Positions 24,762 through 34,170 of a DNA stretch of 64,000 bases are shown one piece after another. Each line of letters starts with the position of its first letter. The first letter of the stretch is position 1. Origin of the DNA: Clostridia bacterium (GTDB lineage: Bacteria > Bacillota > Clostridia > Christensenellales > Borkfalkiaceae); NCBI GenBank assembly GCA_900767815.1, contig CAAGAM010000150.1:1-64000 (forward strand), in the 5' to 3' direction. Below the pieces are notes generated by a model that saw nothing but the letters and a program-made list of their open reading frames with translations, searched no databases and was not told the DNA's origin. Made by a program: the position numbers and the translations under genes.

Positions 24762-27035
24762 ATGATAAAAACCAAAATTTTGCCGCAAGGCTCTGAAAAC
24801 TTAATAAAAGAAATAGCGGCGAAATGCGGAGTGTCACAGGCGTTTTCGAAGCTTTTGGTTTCGAGAGGAATAAAAAGCGCGGAAGAAGCCGAAAAATTTA
24901 TCAACCCCGATAAACGCAATCTTTACGATCCGTTTTTGTTCGGGCAGATGAAAAACGCCGTTTCACGAATAACCAAAGCAAAAGAGAACGGCGAAACCGT
25001 TGTCGTTTACGGCGATTACGACGCCGACGGAATTTCCGCTACGACGATATTATATAAAGGGTTGAAGTTATTCGGGGTTGAAGCCGTTGCCGTCGTTCCG
25101 GAAAGAGAAAACGGTTACGGGCTTACGGAAGGAGTGCTTGAAAGGGTTCTGGAAGAATATTGTCCCGACCTTCTGATTACTGTCGACTGCGGAATTTCCG
25201 CGGTGAACGAAGTTGCGGAACTCGAAGATTTAGGCGTGGACGTAATCGTTACCGATCACCATGAAATTCCCGAAAAAATTCCCGATTGCACGATTATAAA
25301 CTGCAAACTTCACGACGGTTATCCCTTCGACGGGCTTTGCGGCGCGGGCGTTGCGTATAAACTCGTCAAAGCTCTTATCGGCGACGAGGCGGATAACTTT
25401 CTCGACCTTGTCGCGGTTGCGACGGTTGCGGACAGCATGCCGCTGACGGATGAAAACAGAATTCTCGTTTCGGAAGGCTTGAAGCTCATAAAGAGCGGCA
25501 GATGTTCAAAAGCCGTGAGGGCTATCGCCGAAATAGGCGGCTTAAAAGAAATTACGTCTTCGTCGCTTGCGTATACTATCGCGCCGAGGCTTAACGCCGC
25601 CGGCAGAATGGGCGACGCATATTCCGCTCTCGTTGCGTTCACTTCCGAAGATAATTACGAAATCAAACTTCTTGCGGATAAGCTCAATACGTACAATATC
25701 GCAAGGCAAGCCGAGTGTGACGAGCTTTATAAGTCCGCAAAAGAAAAAATGAAAACAAAATCCCCCCTTTCGCGCGTTATAGTTCTTTTTGACGAGAAGT
25801 GGAGATCGGGGCTTATAGGCATAGCGGCGGCGAAGCTCGTCGAGGAATACACGAAACCCGCGATATTGTTTGTCGAAAAGGACGGAGTGCTTCACGGAAG
25901 CGCGAGGTCCCTTGCGGGTATAAACATCTTCAAAGCATTGTCTGCCGTGAGCGACGTTATCGAACAATTCGGCGGGCATGCGCAAGCGGCGGGAGTTACC
26001 ATAAAAAAGGAAAATATAGATATTTTCGAGAAAAAACTCAACGATTATCTGTGCGAAAACTACGGAATAGAGGTTTTTTCAGAGGATATAGAAGTTGACG
26101 GAATCGTTACGGGTAAGTTCGGAATGAGCCTTGCGAAAGAACTCGAACTTTTAGAGCCGTGCGGTGTGGAAAATCGCCGTCCGATTTTCGCTCTTTCGGT
26201 GGCGGAAGCCTATGCTTCGCCGATAAAATACGTCTCGCCGCACGTATCGTTTTCGACGCCGCAGATAGACATGATGTTTTTCGGCGGTTACGATTTTTTG
26301 CCTACGCTCAATTCTTCGAGCGAAAAAACGGTGGTTTTCGAGCCGAGAATATCCGTTTTCAACGGCAGAGAAAATCTTAAAGGTTACGTAAAAGAAGTTA
26401 TACCCGTTGTGGGGGATAACGACGACGTGAAACTCGCGCTTTTTGAAAATCAGCTTAAAGCGGGCGAAGGTCAGAGCGATTTCGAAACAATCGACAGGAA
26501 AACCGCGCAAAAATTCATCGACGAGGCTAAATCGGAAATATACGGAACGCTTCTCGTCGTGAACGATCCCGAAACCGTTTTCAAATACGGCGGGCTTGAC
26601 GGAATGGAGACCGATCTTATGGCGGTTCCTCGCGGCGGAAATAAAAATAAGCTGTGTTACGGGCTTTCGGAAGGCGATTTCGGCGAATATTTGCGGGTGG
26701 TTTTTCTCGATAAACCGCTTTTTGTTCCCCGCGTCGGAACAAAGGCTTACGTCGTTTCCGAAATCGAGGGTTTTAGCGGCAACGGAATAAAAACGGACAG
26801 AGATACGATGATAAACGCCTATCTCGCGCTTAAAAAAATCGAAGTCGGATTCACGTCCGCGAAAGACGCATGCTTGAAACTTAACGAAAATAATCGGAAG
26901 CAAATTGCTTTTGCGATAAAAGTTTTTGAGGAATTAGGTCTGATATCGTTTAAAAACGGCAGATATTACGTTGTCGGCGGCAAAAAATGCGATTTGAATT
27001 CGTCCGTCATATACTGCCGCGCGACTTGTTCGTAA
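24762..27035 (+). CDS. recJ: Single-strand-specific exonuclease RecJ
   Basis: The 757-residue protein contains the DHH phosphoesterase motifs: VVYGDYDADGISATTIL, the TVDCGISA segment, VTDHHEIPEK and later APRLNAAGRMGDA, then the DHHA1 domain with FGGHAQAAGVTIKKE. These acids bind two metal ions. RecJ degrades single-stranded DNA 5' to 3' in recombination and mismatch repair. The C-terminal ~200 residues extend beyond the minimal core, as in other Firmicute RecJ. Gene order recJ-rel-MBL-hemZ is common in Clostridia. Confidence 0.92.
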   Translation: MIKTKILPQGSENLIKEIAAKCGVSQAFSKLLVSRGIKSAEEAEKFINPDKRNLYDPFLFGQMKNAVSRITKAKENGETVVVYGDYDADGISATTILYKGLKLFGVEAVAVVPERENGYGLTEGVLERVLEEYCPDLLITVDCGISAVNEVAELEDLGVDVIVTDHHEIPEKIPDCTIINCKLHDGYPFDGLCGAGVAYKLVKALIGDEADNFLDLVAVATVADSMPLTDENRILVSEGLKLIKSGRCSKAVRAIAEIGGLKEITSSSLAYTIAPRLNAAGRMGDAYSALVAFTSEDNYEIKLLADKLNTYNIARQAECDELYKSAKEKMKTKSPLSRVIVLFDEKWRSGLIGIAAAKLVEEYTKPAILFVEKDGVLHGSARSLAGINIFKALSAVSDVIEQFGGHAQAAGVTIKKENIDIFEKKLNDYLCENYGIEVFSEDIEVDGIVTGKFGMSLAKELELLEPCGVENRRPIFALSVAEAYASPIKYVSPHVSFSTPQIDMMFFGGYDFLPTLNSSSEKTVVFEPRISVFNGRENLKGYVKEVIPVVGDNDDVKLALFENQLKAGEGQSDFETIDRKTAQKFIDEAKSEIYGTLLVVNDPETVFKYGGLDGMETDLMAVPRGGNKNKLCYGLSEGDFGEYLRVVFLDKPLFVPRVGTKAYVVSEIEGFSGNGIKTDRDTMINAYLALKKIEVGFTSAKDACLKLNENNRKQIAFAIKVFEELGLISFKNGRYYVVGGKKCDLNSSVIYCRATCS

Positions 27036-27080
27036 ATTTGTCTGTTAATTATATAACGATTGTAAATTGCGGTTAAAATT

Positions 27081-29213
27081 ATGTATGAAGAAATAATACA
27101 AAGCATCGAAAAAAGTTATCCCGAAGCAGAACGCGAAGTTTTGAAAAAAGCTTTTTTGTTCGCGCAAAAAGCGCATGAAGGGCAAAAGCGCGCGTCGGGC
27201 GAGGAGTATTTTACGCATCCCGTCGCCGTTGCGCAGATTCTCGTTGACCTCGGAATGGATTATTACACCATTGCCGCGGCGTTTTTGCATGACGTAATCG
27301 AAGATACTCCCGTTTCCGAGGGCGATATAAAAGATGAGTTCGGCGACGAGATATTAGAGCTTGTCGAGGGAGTTACCAAGCTCGACAAAATCGAGTTCAA
27401 GTCCCATGAAGAGGAGCAGGCGGAAAACTTCAAGAAGATTTTCGTGTCGATGGCAAAGGATATCCGCGTCATCATCATCAAACTCGCCGATCGTCTGCAT
27501 AATATGCGTTCGCTTAACTACCTTTCCAAGGAGCGGCAGCTTCGCATGGCTCAGGAAACGCTCGATATTTATGCGCCTATCGCGGGCAGGCTCGGTATTT
27601 CGCAGATAAAATGCGAACTCGAAGATTTGTGCCTTAAATATCTCGACCCCGAAGCTTACGAATTTTTGGCGGTCAATATCAATTCGCAGATAAGCGAAAG
27701 AAAGGAATTTGTCAATTTCGTCGTAAACGAAATCAAGAAAATACTTAAAGAATCGAACATCGAAGGGGAAGTTTTCGGCAGAACAAAGCATTTTTACAGC
27801 ATCTATAAAAAGATGAAGCGGCAGAACAAAACGCTCGATCAGATTTACGATCTCACTGCCGTAAGAATAATCGTCGATACCGTCGATCAGTGTTACGAAC
27901 TTTTCGGTAAAATACATCAGGAGTGGAAGCCTATTCCCGGCAGAATCAAGGATTACATCGCAACGCCGAAGGAAAACATGTACCAAAGCTTGCACACCAC
28001 TGTCGTTACGAATATCGGAAAGATTTTTGAAATTCAGATCAGAACGAAGGAAATGAACCGCACAGCCGAATACGGTATCGCGGCGCATTGGAAATATAAG
28101 GAAAACAAAGAAAATACCGACGCATTCGATAAAAGGCTCAGTTGGATAAGAGAGGTTATGGAATGGCAGGGCGGGCTTAACAACTCCACGGAGTTTCTTG
28201 AGAGTTTAAAGGGCGACCTTTATAACAACGAAGTGCTTGTTTTCACCCCGAAAGGCGAGGTTATCAGCCTTGTTAAAGACGCAACGCCTATCGATTACGC
28301 TTATCGTATTCATACGGAAGTGGGTAATAAATGCGTAGGGGCAAAAGTCAACGGCAAAATGGTTCCGCTCACCACAACTCTTTGCACGGGCGACGTGGTT
28401 GAGATAATCACTTCTAAATTATCCAAAGGTCCGTCGTGGGATTGGCTTAAAATCGCAAAATCATCGGGCGCGAAGGCTAAAATCAAAGCCTTTTATAAAA
28501 AGGCTATGCAAGTCGATAACGAAAAACTCGGCAAATCGATGCTCGATAGCGAGGCGAAAAACAGAGGTTACAGCCTCGGCGAACTTCTCAATCCCGTAAG
28601 TTTTGAAAGAATAAGCCAAAAACTTTCAGTTTCATCGCCCGAAGAAATGTATGCGGCGGTCGGTTGCGGCGCGATAACGATTAACAGCGTTCTTTTAAAA
28701 TTGATCGATTTCCACAAAAAGGAAATTCCCGTTCCCGAAAAAATCGCCGAAAGTAAGGTCAAAAAGGTCTCCGAAAACGTCGGCGGCGTAAAAATTAAGG
28801 GCATGAGCGGGCTTTTGGTTCGATTCGCCGGTTGTTGCAACCCCGTTCCGGGAGACGATATCGTCGGCTTTGTTTCGAGGGGCAGAGGCGTAACCGTTCA
28901 CAGGCGTGATTGTCCTAACATGAAAAACGAGGATCCCGGCAGACTTCTCGAGGCTGAGTGGGTGGGCGATCAGGGTTCTTACAGCGTTTCTATTCGCGTT
29001 GTCGGCGGCGAGGACGCGCCTATTCTCGTTTGCGTTTCCAACGCATGCACGGAGCTTGGGCTTATGATAGTTTCCGTTAACGGCAGAATAGACGCAAAAA
29101 ATCATCAGTCGATTGTAGAGTTTACCATAAAGCTCGGTAAAAAGGAAGATCTCGACCTTCTTATAAACAAAGTAAATCAGAATTCCTGCATAACGGATAT
29201 ATTCAGAATATGA
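27081..29213 (+). CDS. rel: Bifunctional (p)ppGpp synthetase/hydrolase Rel
   Basis: The 710-residue protein has the full Rel/SpoT layout: HD hydrolase (about 20-150; AAAFLHDVIEDTPVSE, ADRLHNMRSL), synthetase (about 220-340; YDLTAVRIIVDTVDQCY, PIPGRIKDYIATPKENMYQS shortened: PGRIKDYIATPKENMYQS), TGS (about 385-445), helical/zinc-finger region (FAGCCNPVPGDDIVGFV) and a C-terminal ACT domain. It makes and breaks the starvation alarmone. The hydrolase HD residues are intact, so both activities are expected. Its TGA overlaps the next ATG (ATGA). Confidence 0.95.
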   Translation: MYEEIIQSIEKSYPEAEREVLKKAFLFAQKAHEGQKRASGEEYFTHPVAVAQILVDLGMDYYTIAAAFLHDVIEDTPVSEGDIKDEFGDEILELVEGVTKLDKIEFKSHEEEQAENFKKIFVSMAKDIRVIIIKLADRLHNMRSLNYLSKERQLRMAQETLDIYAPIAGRLGISQIKCELEDLCLKYLDPEAYEFLAVNINSQISERKEFVNFVVNEIKKILKESNIEGEVFGRTKHFYSIYKKMKRQNKTLDQIYDLTAVRIIVDTVDQCYELFGKIHQEWKPIPGRIKDYIATPKENMYQSLHTTVVTNIGKIFEIQIRTKEMNRTAEYGIAAHWKYKENKENTDAFDKRLSWIREVMEWQGGLNNSTEFLESLKGDLYNNEVLVFTPKGEVISLVKDATPIDYAYRIHTEVGNKCVGAKVNGKMVPLTTTLCTGDVVEIITSKLSKGPSWDWLKIAKSSGAKAKIKAFYKKAMQVDNEKLGKSMLDSEAKNRGYSLGELLNPVSFERISQKLSVSSPEEMYAAVGCGAITINSVLLKLIDFHKKEIPVPEKIAESKVKKVSENVGGVKIKGMSGLLVRFAGCCNPVPGDDIVGFVSRGRGVTVHRRDCPNMKNEDPGRLLEAEWVGDQGSYSVSIRVVGGEDAPILVCVSNACTELGLMIVSVNGRIDAKNHQSIVEFTIKLGKKEDLDLLINKVNQNSCITDIFRI

Positions 29214-29836
29214 TAAAAATAATTAAAAAACCCGTCGCGCCGATAGACGCAAACTCGTATATCGTGTTCGACCAAAAAACAAGAAATTGCGTGATAATCG
29301 ACTTCGGCGCGGACTTTTCACGTTTAATGAAGTCTTGCGACGACCTGAAATTAAACGTCTGCGGCGCGCTTTTGACGCACGGGCATTTCGATCACGGAAT
29401 GAGCGGTTATCTTGCGAAAGATTACGGCGTTAAGGTTTACGTTCCCGAAGGGGATGAATCAATGCTTTACTCGGACGATAATCTGGCTAAGAAATTCGGT
29501 TTGTCCGCTCCGTTTTACCATGCCGACGAAACTTTGAAGGAAGGAGAAACGGAGATCGGCGGAATAAAAATCAAAGTCATTTCCACTCCGGGACATACGA
29601 AAGGGTCGAGCTGTTTTATTATAGACGGCAAACTTTTCACGGGCGATACGTTGTTTTTCGGTTCTTACGGCAACACGAATTTTCCGGGCGGAAGCTATGC
29701 GGAAATAAAGAATTCCATAAAAAACAAATTGTTCGGGCTTGAAGGGGACTTCGAGGTTTTTCCGGGGCACGGCGAAAACACGACGCTCGATTACGAGAGA
29801 AAATTCAACTATATAAACGATGATAATAACCGATAA
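29210..29836 (+). CDS. Metallo-beta-lactamase-fold hydrolase (glyoxalase II-like)
   Basis: The 208-residue protein has the metal-binding motif LTHGHFDHGMSG (HxHxDH), a later His in STPGHTKGSS, the bridging Asp in LFTGDTLFFGSYG and the last His in VFPGHGENTTL. These residues bind two zinc or iron ions. Small enzymes of this kind hydrolyse thioesters or related substrates; the substrate is unknown. It overlaps rel by 4 nt and hemZ by 17 nt, so the three are one translational unit. Similar clusters often include a D-tyrosyl-tRNA deacylase gene between rel and this gene; it is absent here. Confidence 0.87.
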   Translation: MIKIIKKPVAPIDANSYIVFDQKTRNCVIIDFGADFSRLMKSCDDLKLNVCGALLTHGHFDHGMSGYLAKDYGVKVYVPEGDESMLYSDDNLAKKFGLSAPFYHADETLKEGETEIGGIKIKVISTPGHTKGSSCFIIDGKLFTGDTLFFGSYGNTNFPGGSYAEIKNSIKNKLFGLEGDFEVFPGHGENTTLDYERKFNYINDDNNR

Positions 29837-31178
29837 ACAATGGCTCGAAGCCGATTTTGCGGAAGAGAGCAAATTCTTCGAAAAAGTAACCGACGATATG
29901 AAAATCATTCATTCGTCGGATGAAAAGGACGGATTTTTCCTTAACGAAGTGAGCGTTAACGGAAAAACGTATTCTTTTGCGGACAGACACGTTTACAAAA
30001 ACGAGATCGAACATAAGCGTTATTTCCGCCGCTATGCTAAGCTCGCGTTGTACAAAGCCCTTTCCGATTTTACGGGCGAAAAACCCGAGTGGGGCGCGCT
30101 TACGGGGATCAGACCCGTTAAGTTTGCTTATTCCGAAGGCGCGAAATGGCGCGAGGTTATGGGTGAAGAAATGGAAGTTTCGCCCCAAAAACTCGACATG
30201 GTGGGGAGAATTATCGAAGCGCAGAGGGGAATTTATCAAATCTCGGACGAAAATGCCGATTTTTTCGTGAGTATTCCGTTCTGCCCGTCGAGATGCGCTT
30301 ATTGTTCTTTTGTCTCAAACGAGATAGGCAAGGAAAAACACGTTCACGAGTACGTTTCGGCATTATGCGACGAAATCGAAGCTACCAAACCTGTTTTTTC
30401 AAAATATCGCTCCTTTTACGTCGGCGGGGGAACGCCGATTTCCCTTCCGTTACCCGAACTCGAAAGAGTTTTGAACGCGATAGGTCGTCCCGACGTCGAG
30501 TATACCGTGGAGGCGGGCAGACCCGACTGTATTACCGACGAAGTGCTTGCGCTTTTAAAAGAAAAGGGAGTTACGAGAATCTGCGTAAATCCTCAGACGT
30601 TTAACGATAAAACGCTCGTCGCGATAGGCAGAAAGCACACGGCGAAGGATATTATCGATAAGTTCGCGCTTGCGAGAAAGTACGGTTTCGACATAAATAT
30701 GGACTTGATCGCGGGGCTTACAGGCGAAACTTTCGAGGATTTCCGCTATAGCATGGATACAGCTCTGGAGCTTGATCCCGATAACCTCACCGTGCATACT
30801 TTATCGCTCAAAAAGGGCAGCGTATTGAAAGAAAAATGCGACCGTCTGCCCGCGGGCGAAATCAAGAAGATGATAGATTACTCGGCCTATAAGTCGATTA
30901 ACGCGGGTTTTTCGCCTTATTACATGTACAGACAGAAGTATATGGCGGGCAATCTGGAGAATACGGGTTATACAAAATCGGGTAAAGCCTGCGTATACAA
31001 TATCGACGTTATGGAAGAGATTTCGTCTAATCCCGCATGCGGTGCCAACGGCGTTTCGAAAAGGCTTTTTGCCGCCGAGGACAGAATAGAGCGTTACGGC
31101 ACGCCGAAGGATATAAAAACATACATCGAAAAGGTCGGCAAAATCATTGCGGACAAGCGGGAATTCTTCGCAAAATAA
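29820..31178 (+). CDS. hemZ: HemZ-type radical SAM oxidase
   Basis: The 452-residue protein has an N-terminal domain of about 150 residues and then a radical-SAM core with the iron-sulfur motif PFCPSRCAYCSF (CxxxCxxC), a Gly-rich FYVGGGTPISL and ITDEVLALLKEKGVTRICVNPQTF (shortened: GVTRICVNPQTF), as in HemN/HemZ enzymes. HemZ is annotated as oxygen-independent coproporphyrinogen III dehydrogenase, but this family also includes members with other roles. No other heme gene is nearby, so a heme role is not certain here. Confidence 0.85.
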   Translation: MIITDKQWLEADFAEESKFFEKVTDDMKIIHSSDEKDGFFLNEVSVNGKTYSFADRHVYKNEIEHKRYFRRYAKLALYKALSDFTGEKPEWGALTGIRPVKFAYSEGAKWREVMGEEMEVSPQKLDMVGRIIEAQRGIYQISDENADFFVSIPFCPSRCAYCSFVSNEIGKEKHVHEYVSALCDEIEATKPVFSKYRSFYVGGGTPISLPLPELERVLNAIGRPDVEYTVEAGRPDCITDEVLALLKEKGVTRICVNPQTFNDKTLVAIGRKHTAKDIIDKFALARKYGFDINMDLIAGLTGETFEDFRYSMDTALELDPDNLTVHTLSLKKGSVLKEKCDRLPAGEIKKMIDYSAYKSINAGFSPYYMYRQKYMAGNLENTGYTKSGKACVYNIDVMEEISSNPACGANGVSKRLFAAEDRIERYGTPKDIKTYIEKVGKIIADKREFFAK

Positions 31179-31206
31179 CGTTGCGGACAAAAAGTAAAAA
31201 AAATAT

Positions 31207-31236
31207 GCAATCGCATGAAAAACGATTGCTTTTTTT
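31207..31236 (+). terminator. Terminator after hemZ
   Basis: GCAATCG (31207-31213) pairs with CGATTGC (31223-31229), followed by seven T. Confidence 0.85.
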
Positions 31237-31251
31237 ATTTATATATGGTAA

Positions 31252-31330
31252 TATAATCATAGCTCTTTGCGCAGTACGGCGAATACTCGACGCCGCGCTT
31301 CGCTTCGAAGCATAAAATTTCCATTCAGGA
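31252..31330 (+). promoter_or_regulatory. rpsO -10 box and structured leader
   Basis: TATAAT at 31252-31257 lies behind a poor -35 region. The following leader of about 80 nt can fold with GCGC ... CGGCG pairing to CGCCGCGC (about 31270-31300). In many bacteria S15 controls its own mRNA by binding such leaders; that role here is inference. Confidence 0.45.
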
Positions 31331-31341
31331 GGATAAACAAC

Positions 31342-31605
31342 ATGGAAAAAGAAAGAAAATCAGAGATCATCAACACTTACAAAAGACATGACGGCGACAC
31401 GGGTTCCGCAGAAGTTCAGATCGCTCTTTTAACCGAGAGAATCAACCACCTCAACGACCACCTTAAGCTTAACAACAACGATAAGCATTCTCGTCGCGGA
31501 CTTTTGAAAATGGTTGGTCGCAGAAAGGGTATGCTCGACTATCTTAAGTCTGTCGACATCGAGAAGTACAGAGATATCATCGCTAAACTCGGGCTCAGAA
31601 AGTAA
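31342..31605 (+). CDS. rpsO: 30S ribosomal protein S15
   Basis: The 87-residue protein starts MEKERKSEIINTYKRHDGDT and carries GSAEVQIALLTERINHLNDHLK (shortened: GSAEVQIALLTERINHL), LNNNDKHSRRGLLKMVGRR and LDYLKS, all S15 hallmarks. The start at 31342 follows AGGAGG. S15 organises the central domain of 16S rRNA. pnp follows, the conserved order. Confidence 0.97.
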   Translation: MEKERKSEIINTYKRHDGDTGSAEVQIALLTERINHLNDHLKLNNNDKHSRRGLLKMVGRRKGMLDYLKSVDIEKYRDIIAKLGLRK

Positions 31606-31611
31606 TATTCG

Positions 31612-31638
31612 GGGAGTATTTCACATACTCCCTTTTTT
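31612..31638 (+). terminator. Terminator after rpsO
   Basis: GGGAGTA (31612-31618) and TACTCCC (31626-31632) form a stem followed by TTTTTT. Confidence 0.75.
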
Positions 31639-31641
31639 GCT

Positions 31642-31682
31642 ATATAACGGCTGTATCGTTTTTTGCGGTATGCCCGTTATAT
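31642..31682 (+). promoter_or_regulatory. Long hairpin between rpsO and pnp
   Basis: ATATAACGG (31642-31650) pairs perfectly with CCGTTATAT (31674-31682). Inside, TGTATCG and CGGTATG extend the stem with G-U pairs after one mismatch, leaving a small T-rich loop. There is no T tail, so it is not a normal terminator. In Escherichia coli a long stem in the rpsO-pnp spacer is cut by RNase III and lets PNPase control its own mRNA; the same placement here suggests a similar role. Confidence 0.5.
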
Positions 31683-31892
31683 CGGCAGGAGGGTCGATCG
31701 AAACGGAATGGAAAACGCGGCGGTTTCCGTGCGGGAACAAGCTTGCGGTTTCCTTTTCCGGACTGATTTTAAAAAAAGAAAGTATCGCCGTGCGGCATGC
31801 GGGTTTTAAGTCGCGTCGCGGCGGCGTTCCTGAGGTCTTGCGTATAAAGAAAACGCAAACCGATAAATCAGAGCTAAAAAAAGGAGAACAAC

Positions 31893-33995
31893 ATGTTAGA
31901 AAACCACAAAGTATTCAAAACTTTAGTCGGCGGACGCGAAGTAACTGTTGACGTGGGCAAATACGCTCAGCAGGCAAACGGTTCGTGTATCGTCAAATGC
32001 GGGGAAACAATGGTCATGGTAAACGTAACCATGGCGCCCGAACCGAGAGCGGGAATGGATTTCTTCCCCCTGTCGGTCGATTATGAAGAGAAAATGTATT
32101 CCGTCGGTAAAATCCCCGGCGGCTTCAAGAAGAGAGAGGGCAGAGCGAGCGATAAGGCTATTCTCGTTTCGAGACTTATCGACAGACCTATAAGACCGCT
32201 TTTCCCCAAAGGGCTTTTCAATGACGTAACGGTTGTCGCAACCGCGCTTTCGGTCGATCCCGACATCGCTCCGGAGCCTCTTGCGATGCTCGGAAGCTCG
32301 ATTGCTTTAAGCATTTCCGATATTCCGTGGGCGGGACCTACGGGTTCGGTCGTCGTGGGAATCGTAGACGGCGAATTCGTAATCAATCCCACCGTCGCTC
32401 AGAAAGAAAAGAGTACTCTTGCTCTTAACCTTTCGGGTACGAAGGACGCAATCATGATGGTTGAAGCGGGAGCGAAGGAAATCGACGACGAAGCAATGGT
32501 CGGCGCGATTCTTTTCGGTCACGAAGAAATCAAAAAGCAGTGCGCTTTCATCGAAGAAATCGCTAAGGAATGCGGAAAGAAGAAGCTCGAAATGGAGCTT
32601 TATCACGTTCCCGAAGATCTCGACGCGGCTGTCCGCGCTTACGCGAGCGAAAAACTCGATTACGCGCTCGACACTTTCGACAGATTCGAAAGACAGGCTC
32701 GTCAGGACGAGGTCGAAAAAGACTGTCTCGAACATTTCGCGGAGCAGTTCCCCGATATGGCGAGAGAAATCAAAGATTCGCTTTATTATATAACTAAAGA
32801 AAAGGTAAGAGCAAAGATCACCAACAGCGGCGTAAGACCGGACGGCAGATCGCTTACCGAAATCAGACCTATCTGGTGCGAACACGGAATTCTTCCGAGA
32901 GTTCACGGCAGCGCGGTGTTCACGAGAGGTATGACGCAGGTTATGACAACCTGTACCCTCGGTACTATTTCCGAAGTTCAGAAACTCGAAGGTCTCGACA
33001 ACGAAGAATACAAGAGATATATTCATCATTATAACATGCCCGGTTACGCTTCGGGCGAAGCTAAGCCTTTAAGAAGCCCTGGCAGACGTGAAATCGGTCA
33101 CGGAGCATTGGCTGAAAGAGCGCTCGAACCCGTTATTCCTTCCGAAGAAGAGTTCCCGTATGCGATAAGGCTCGTTTCCGAAGTTCTTTCGTCCAACGGC
33201 TCGACGTCGCAGGCTTCCGTATGCGGTTCTACGCTTGCTCTTATGGATGCGGGCGTTCCCATCAAGCGCCCTGTTGCGGGTATCGCGATGGGTCTTATCA
33301 AAGACACCGAAAGCGGTAAGATTTCCGTTCTTTCCGATATTCAGGGCTTGGAAGATTTCCTCGGCGATATGGACTTCAAAGTTGCCGGTACCGTAAACGG
33401 AATCACCGCAATTCAGATGGATATCAAAATCAAGGGTATCAGCGAAGAAATTTTAAGAAAGGCAATCAAGCAGGCTAACGAGGGCAGACATTTCATCCTC
33501 GGCAAGATGCTCGAATGCATCCCCGCACCCAACGCGGAACTTTCCAAATACGCTCCGAAGATTATTTCCTTCAATATCTCCACGGATAAGATTAAGGACG
33601 TTATCGGCAGCGGCGGAAAGACTATTAACAAGATTATCGACGAAACGGGCGTTAAGATCGATATAAACGAAGACGGTAAAGTTTGCATAGCAACTTACGG
33701 CGAGGATCTTTCCATGGCAGAAAAGGCTAAGGCGATGATAATGAGCATCGCGAGAGATCCCGAAGTCGGCGATATGTTTATCTCCACCGTTGTAAGAATT
33801 CTCCCGAAAGTCGGCGCGTTCTGCGAGCTTGCTCCCGGAAAAGACGGAATGATTCACATCTCCAAGATGAGCGAGAAGAGAATCAACTCCGTAGACGAAG
33901 TTCTTGCAATCGGCGACACCGTTAAAGTTGAGATCATCAAGATCGGCGAAAAGGGTATCGACCTTAAGCTTCTCGAAAAAATAGAACAGGCGTAA
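31893..33995 (+). CDS. pnp: Polyribonucleotide nucleotidyltransferase (PNPase)
   Basis: The 700-residue protein has two RNase PH domains (about 10-230 and 310-545), the helical linker, a KH domain (KDVIGSGGKTINKIIDETGV) and an S1 domain (VGAFCELAPGKDGMIHISKM). The motif SEVLSSNGSTSQASVCGSTLA (shortened: SNGSTSQASVCGST) belongs to the second catalytic core. It degrades RNA 3' to 5' by phosphorolysis. AAAGGAG precedes the ATG. Full length. Confidence 0.96.
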   Translation: MLENHKVFKTLVGGREVTVDVGKYAQQANGSCIVKCGETMVMVNVTMAPEPRAGMDFFPLSVDYEEKMYSVGKIPGGFKKREGRASDKAILVSRLIDRPIRPLFPKGLFNDVTVVATALSVDPDIAPEPLAMLGSSIALSISDIPWAGPTGSVVVGIVDGEFVINPTVAQKEKSTLALNLSGTKDAIMMVEAGAKEIDDEAMVGAILFGHEEIKKQCAFIEEIAKECGKKKLEMELYHVPEDLDAAVRAYASEKLDYALDTFDRFERQARQDEVEKDCLEHFAEQFPDMAREIKDSLYYITKEKVRAKITNSGVRPDGRSLTEIRPIWCEHGILPRVHGSAVFTRGMTQVMTTCTLGTISEVQKLEGLDNEEYKRYIHHYNMPGYASGEAKPLRSPGRREIGHGALAERALEPVIPSEEEFPYAIRLVSEVLSSNGSTSQASVCGSTLALMDAGVPIKRPVAGIAMGLIKDTESGKISVLSDIQGLEDFLGDMDFKVAGTVNGITAIQMDIKIKGISEEILRKAIKQANEGRHFILGKMLECIPAPNAELSKYAPKIISFNISTDKIKDVIGSGGKTINKIIDETGVKIDINEDGKVCIATYGEDLSMAEKAKAMIMSIARDPEVGDMFISTVVRILPKVGAFCELAPGKDGMIHISKMSEKRINSVDEVLAIGDTVKVEIIKIGEKGIDLKLLEKIEQA

Positions 33996-34003
33996 AAATT
34001 TTC

Positions 34004-34073
34004 AGGGGTTGTCGAGTGTGCTGCGGGGCATGTTATGCCGAACGTGCATTTTTCGACAACCCCTTTCTTTTTA
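34004..34073 (+). terminator. Terminator after pnp
   Basis: A 12-bp perfect stem (AGGGGTTGTCGA 34004-34015 with its complement 34053-34064) closes a long loop and is followed by TTCTTTTTATT. Confidence 0.75.
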
Positions 34074-34170
34074 TTCTTTGCCGGCATAGGAATTGTTTTT
34101 GCATTAAAAGCGAAAAGTCGGGCTATATATCGATTAACACGCATATAATTATTTTTAAAGGGGTGGCGAG

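Noticed and set aside
26151..26903. 250-codon frame on the minus strand inside recJ
   Set aside because: Shadow of recJ codon use; Phe/Arg-rich with no domain or ribosome-binding site.
32307..33029. 240-codon frame on the minus strand inside pnp
   Set aside because: Shadow of the conserved pnp gene; no supporting signal.
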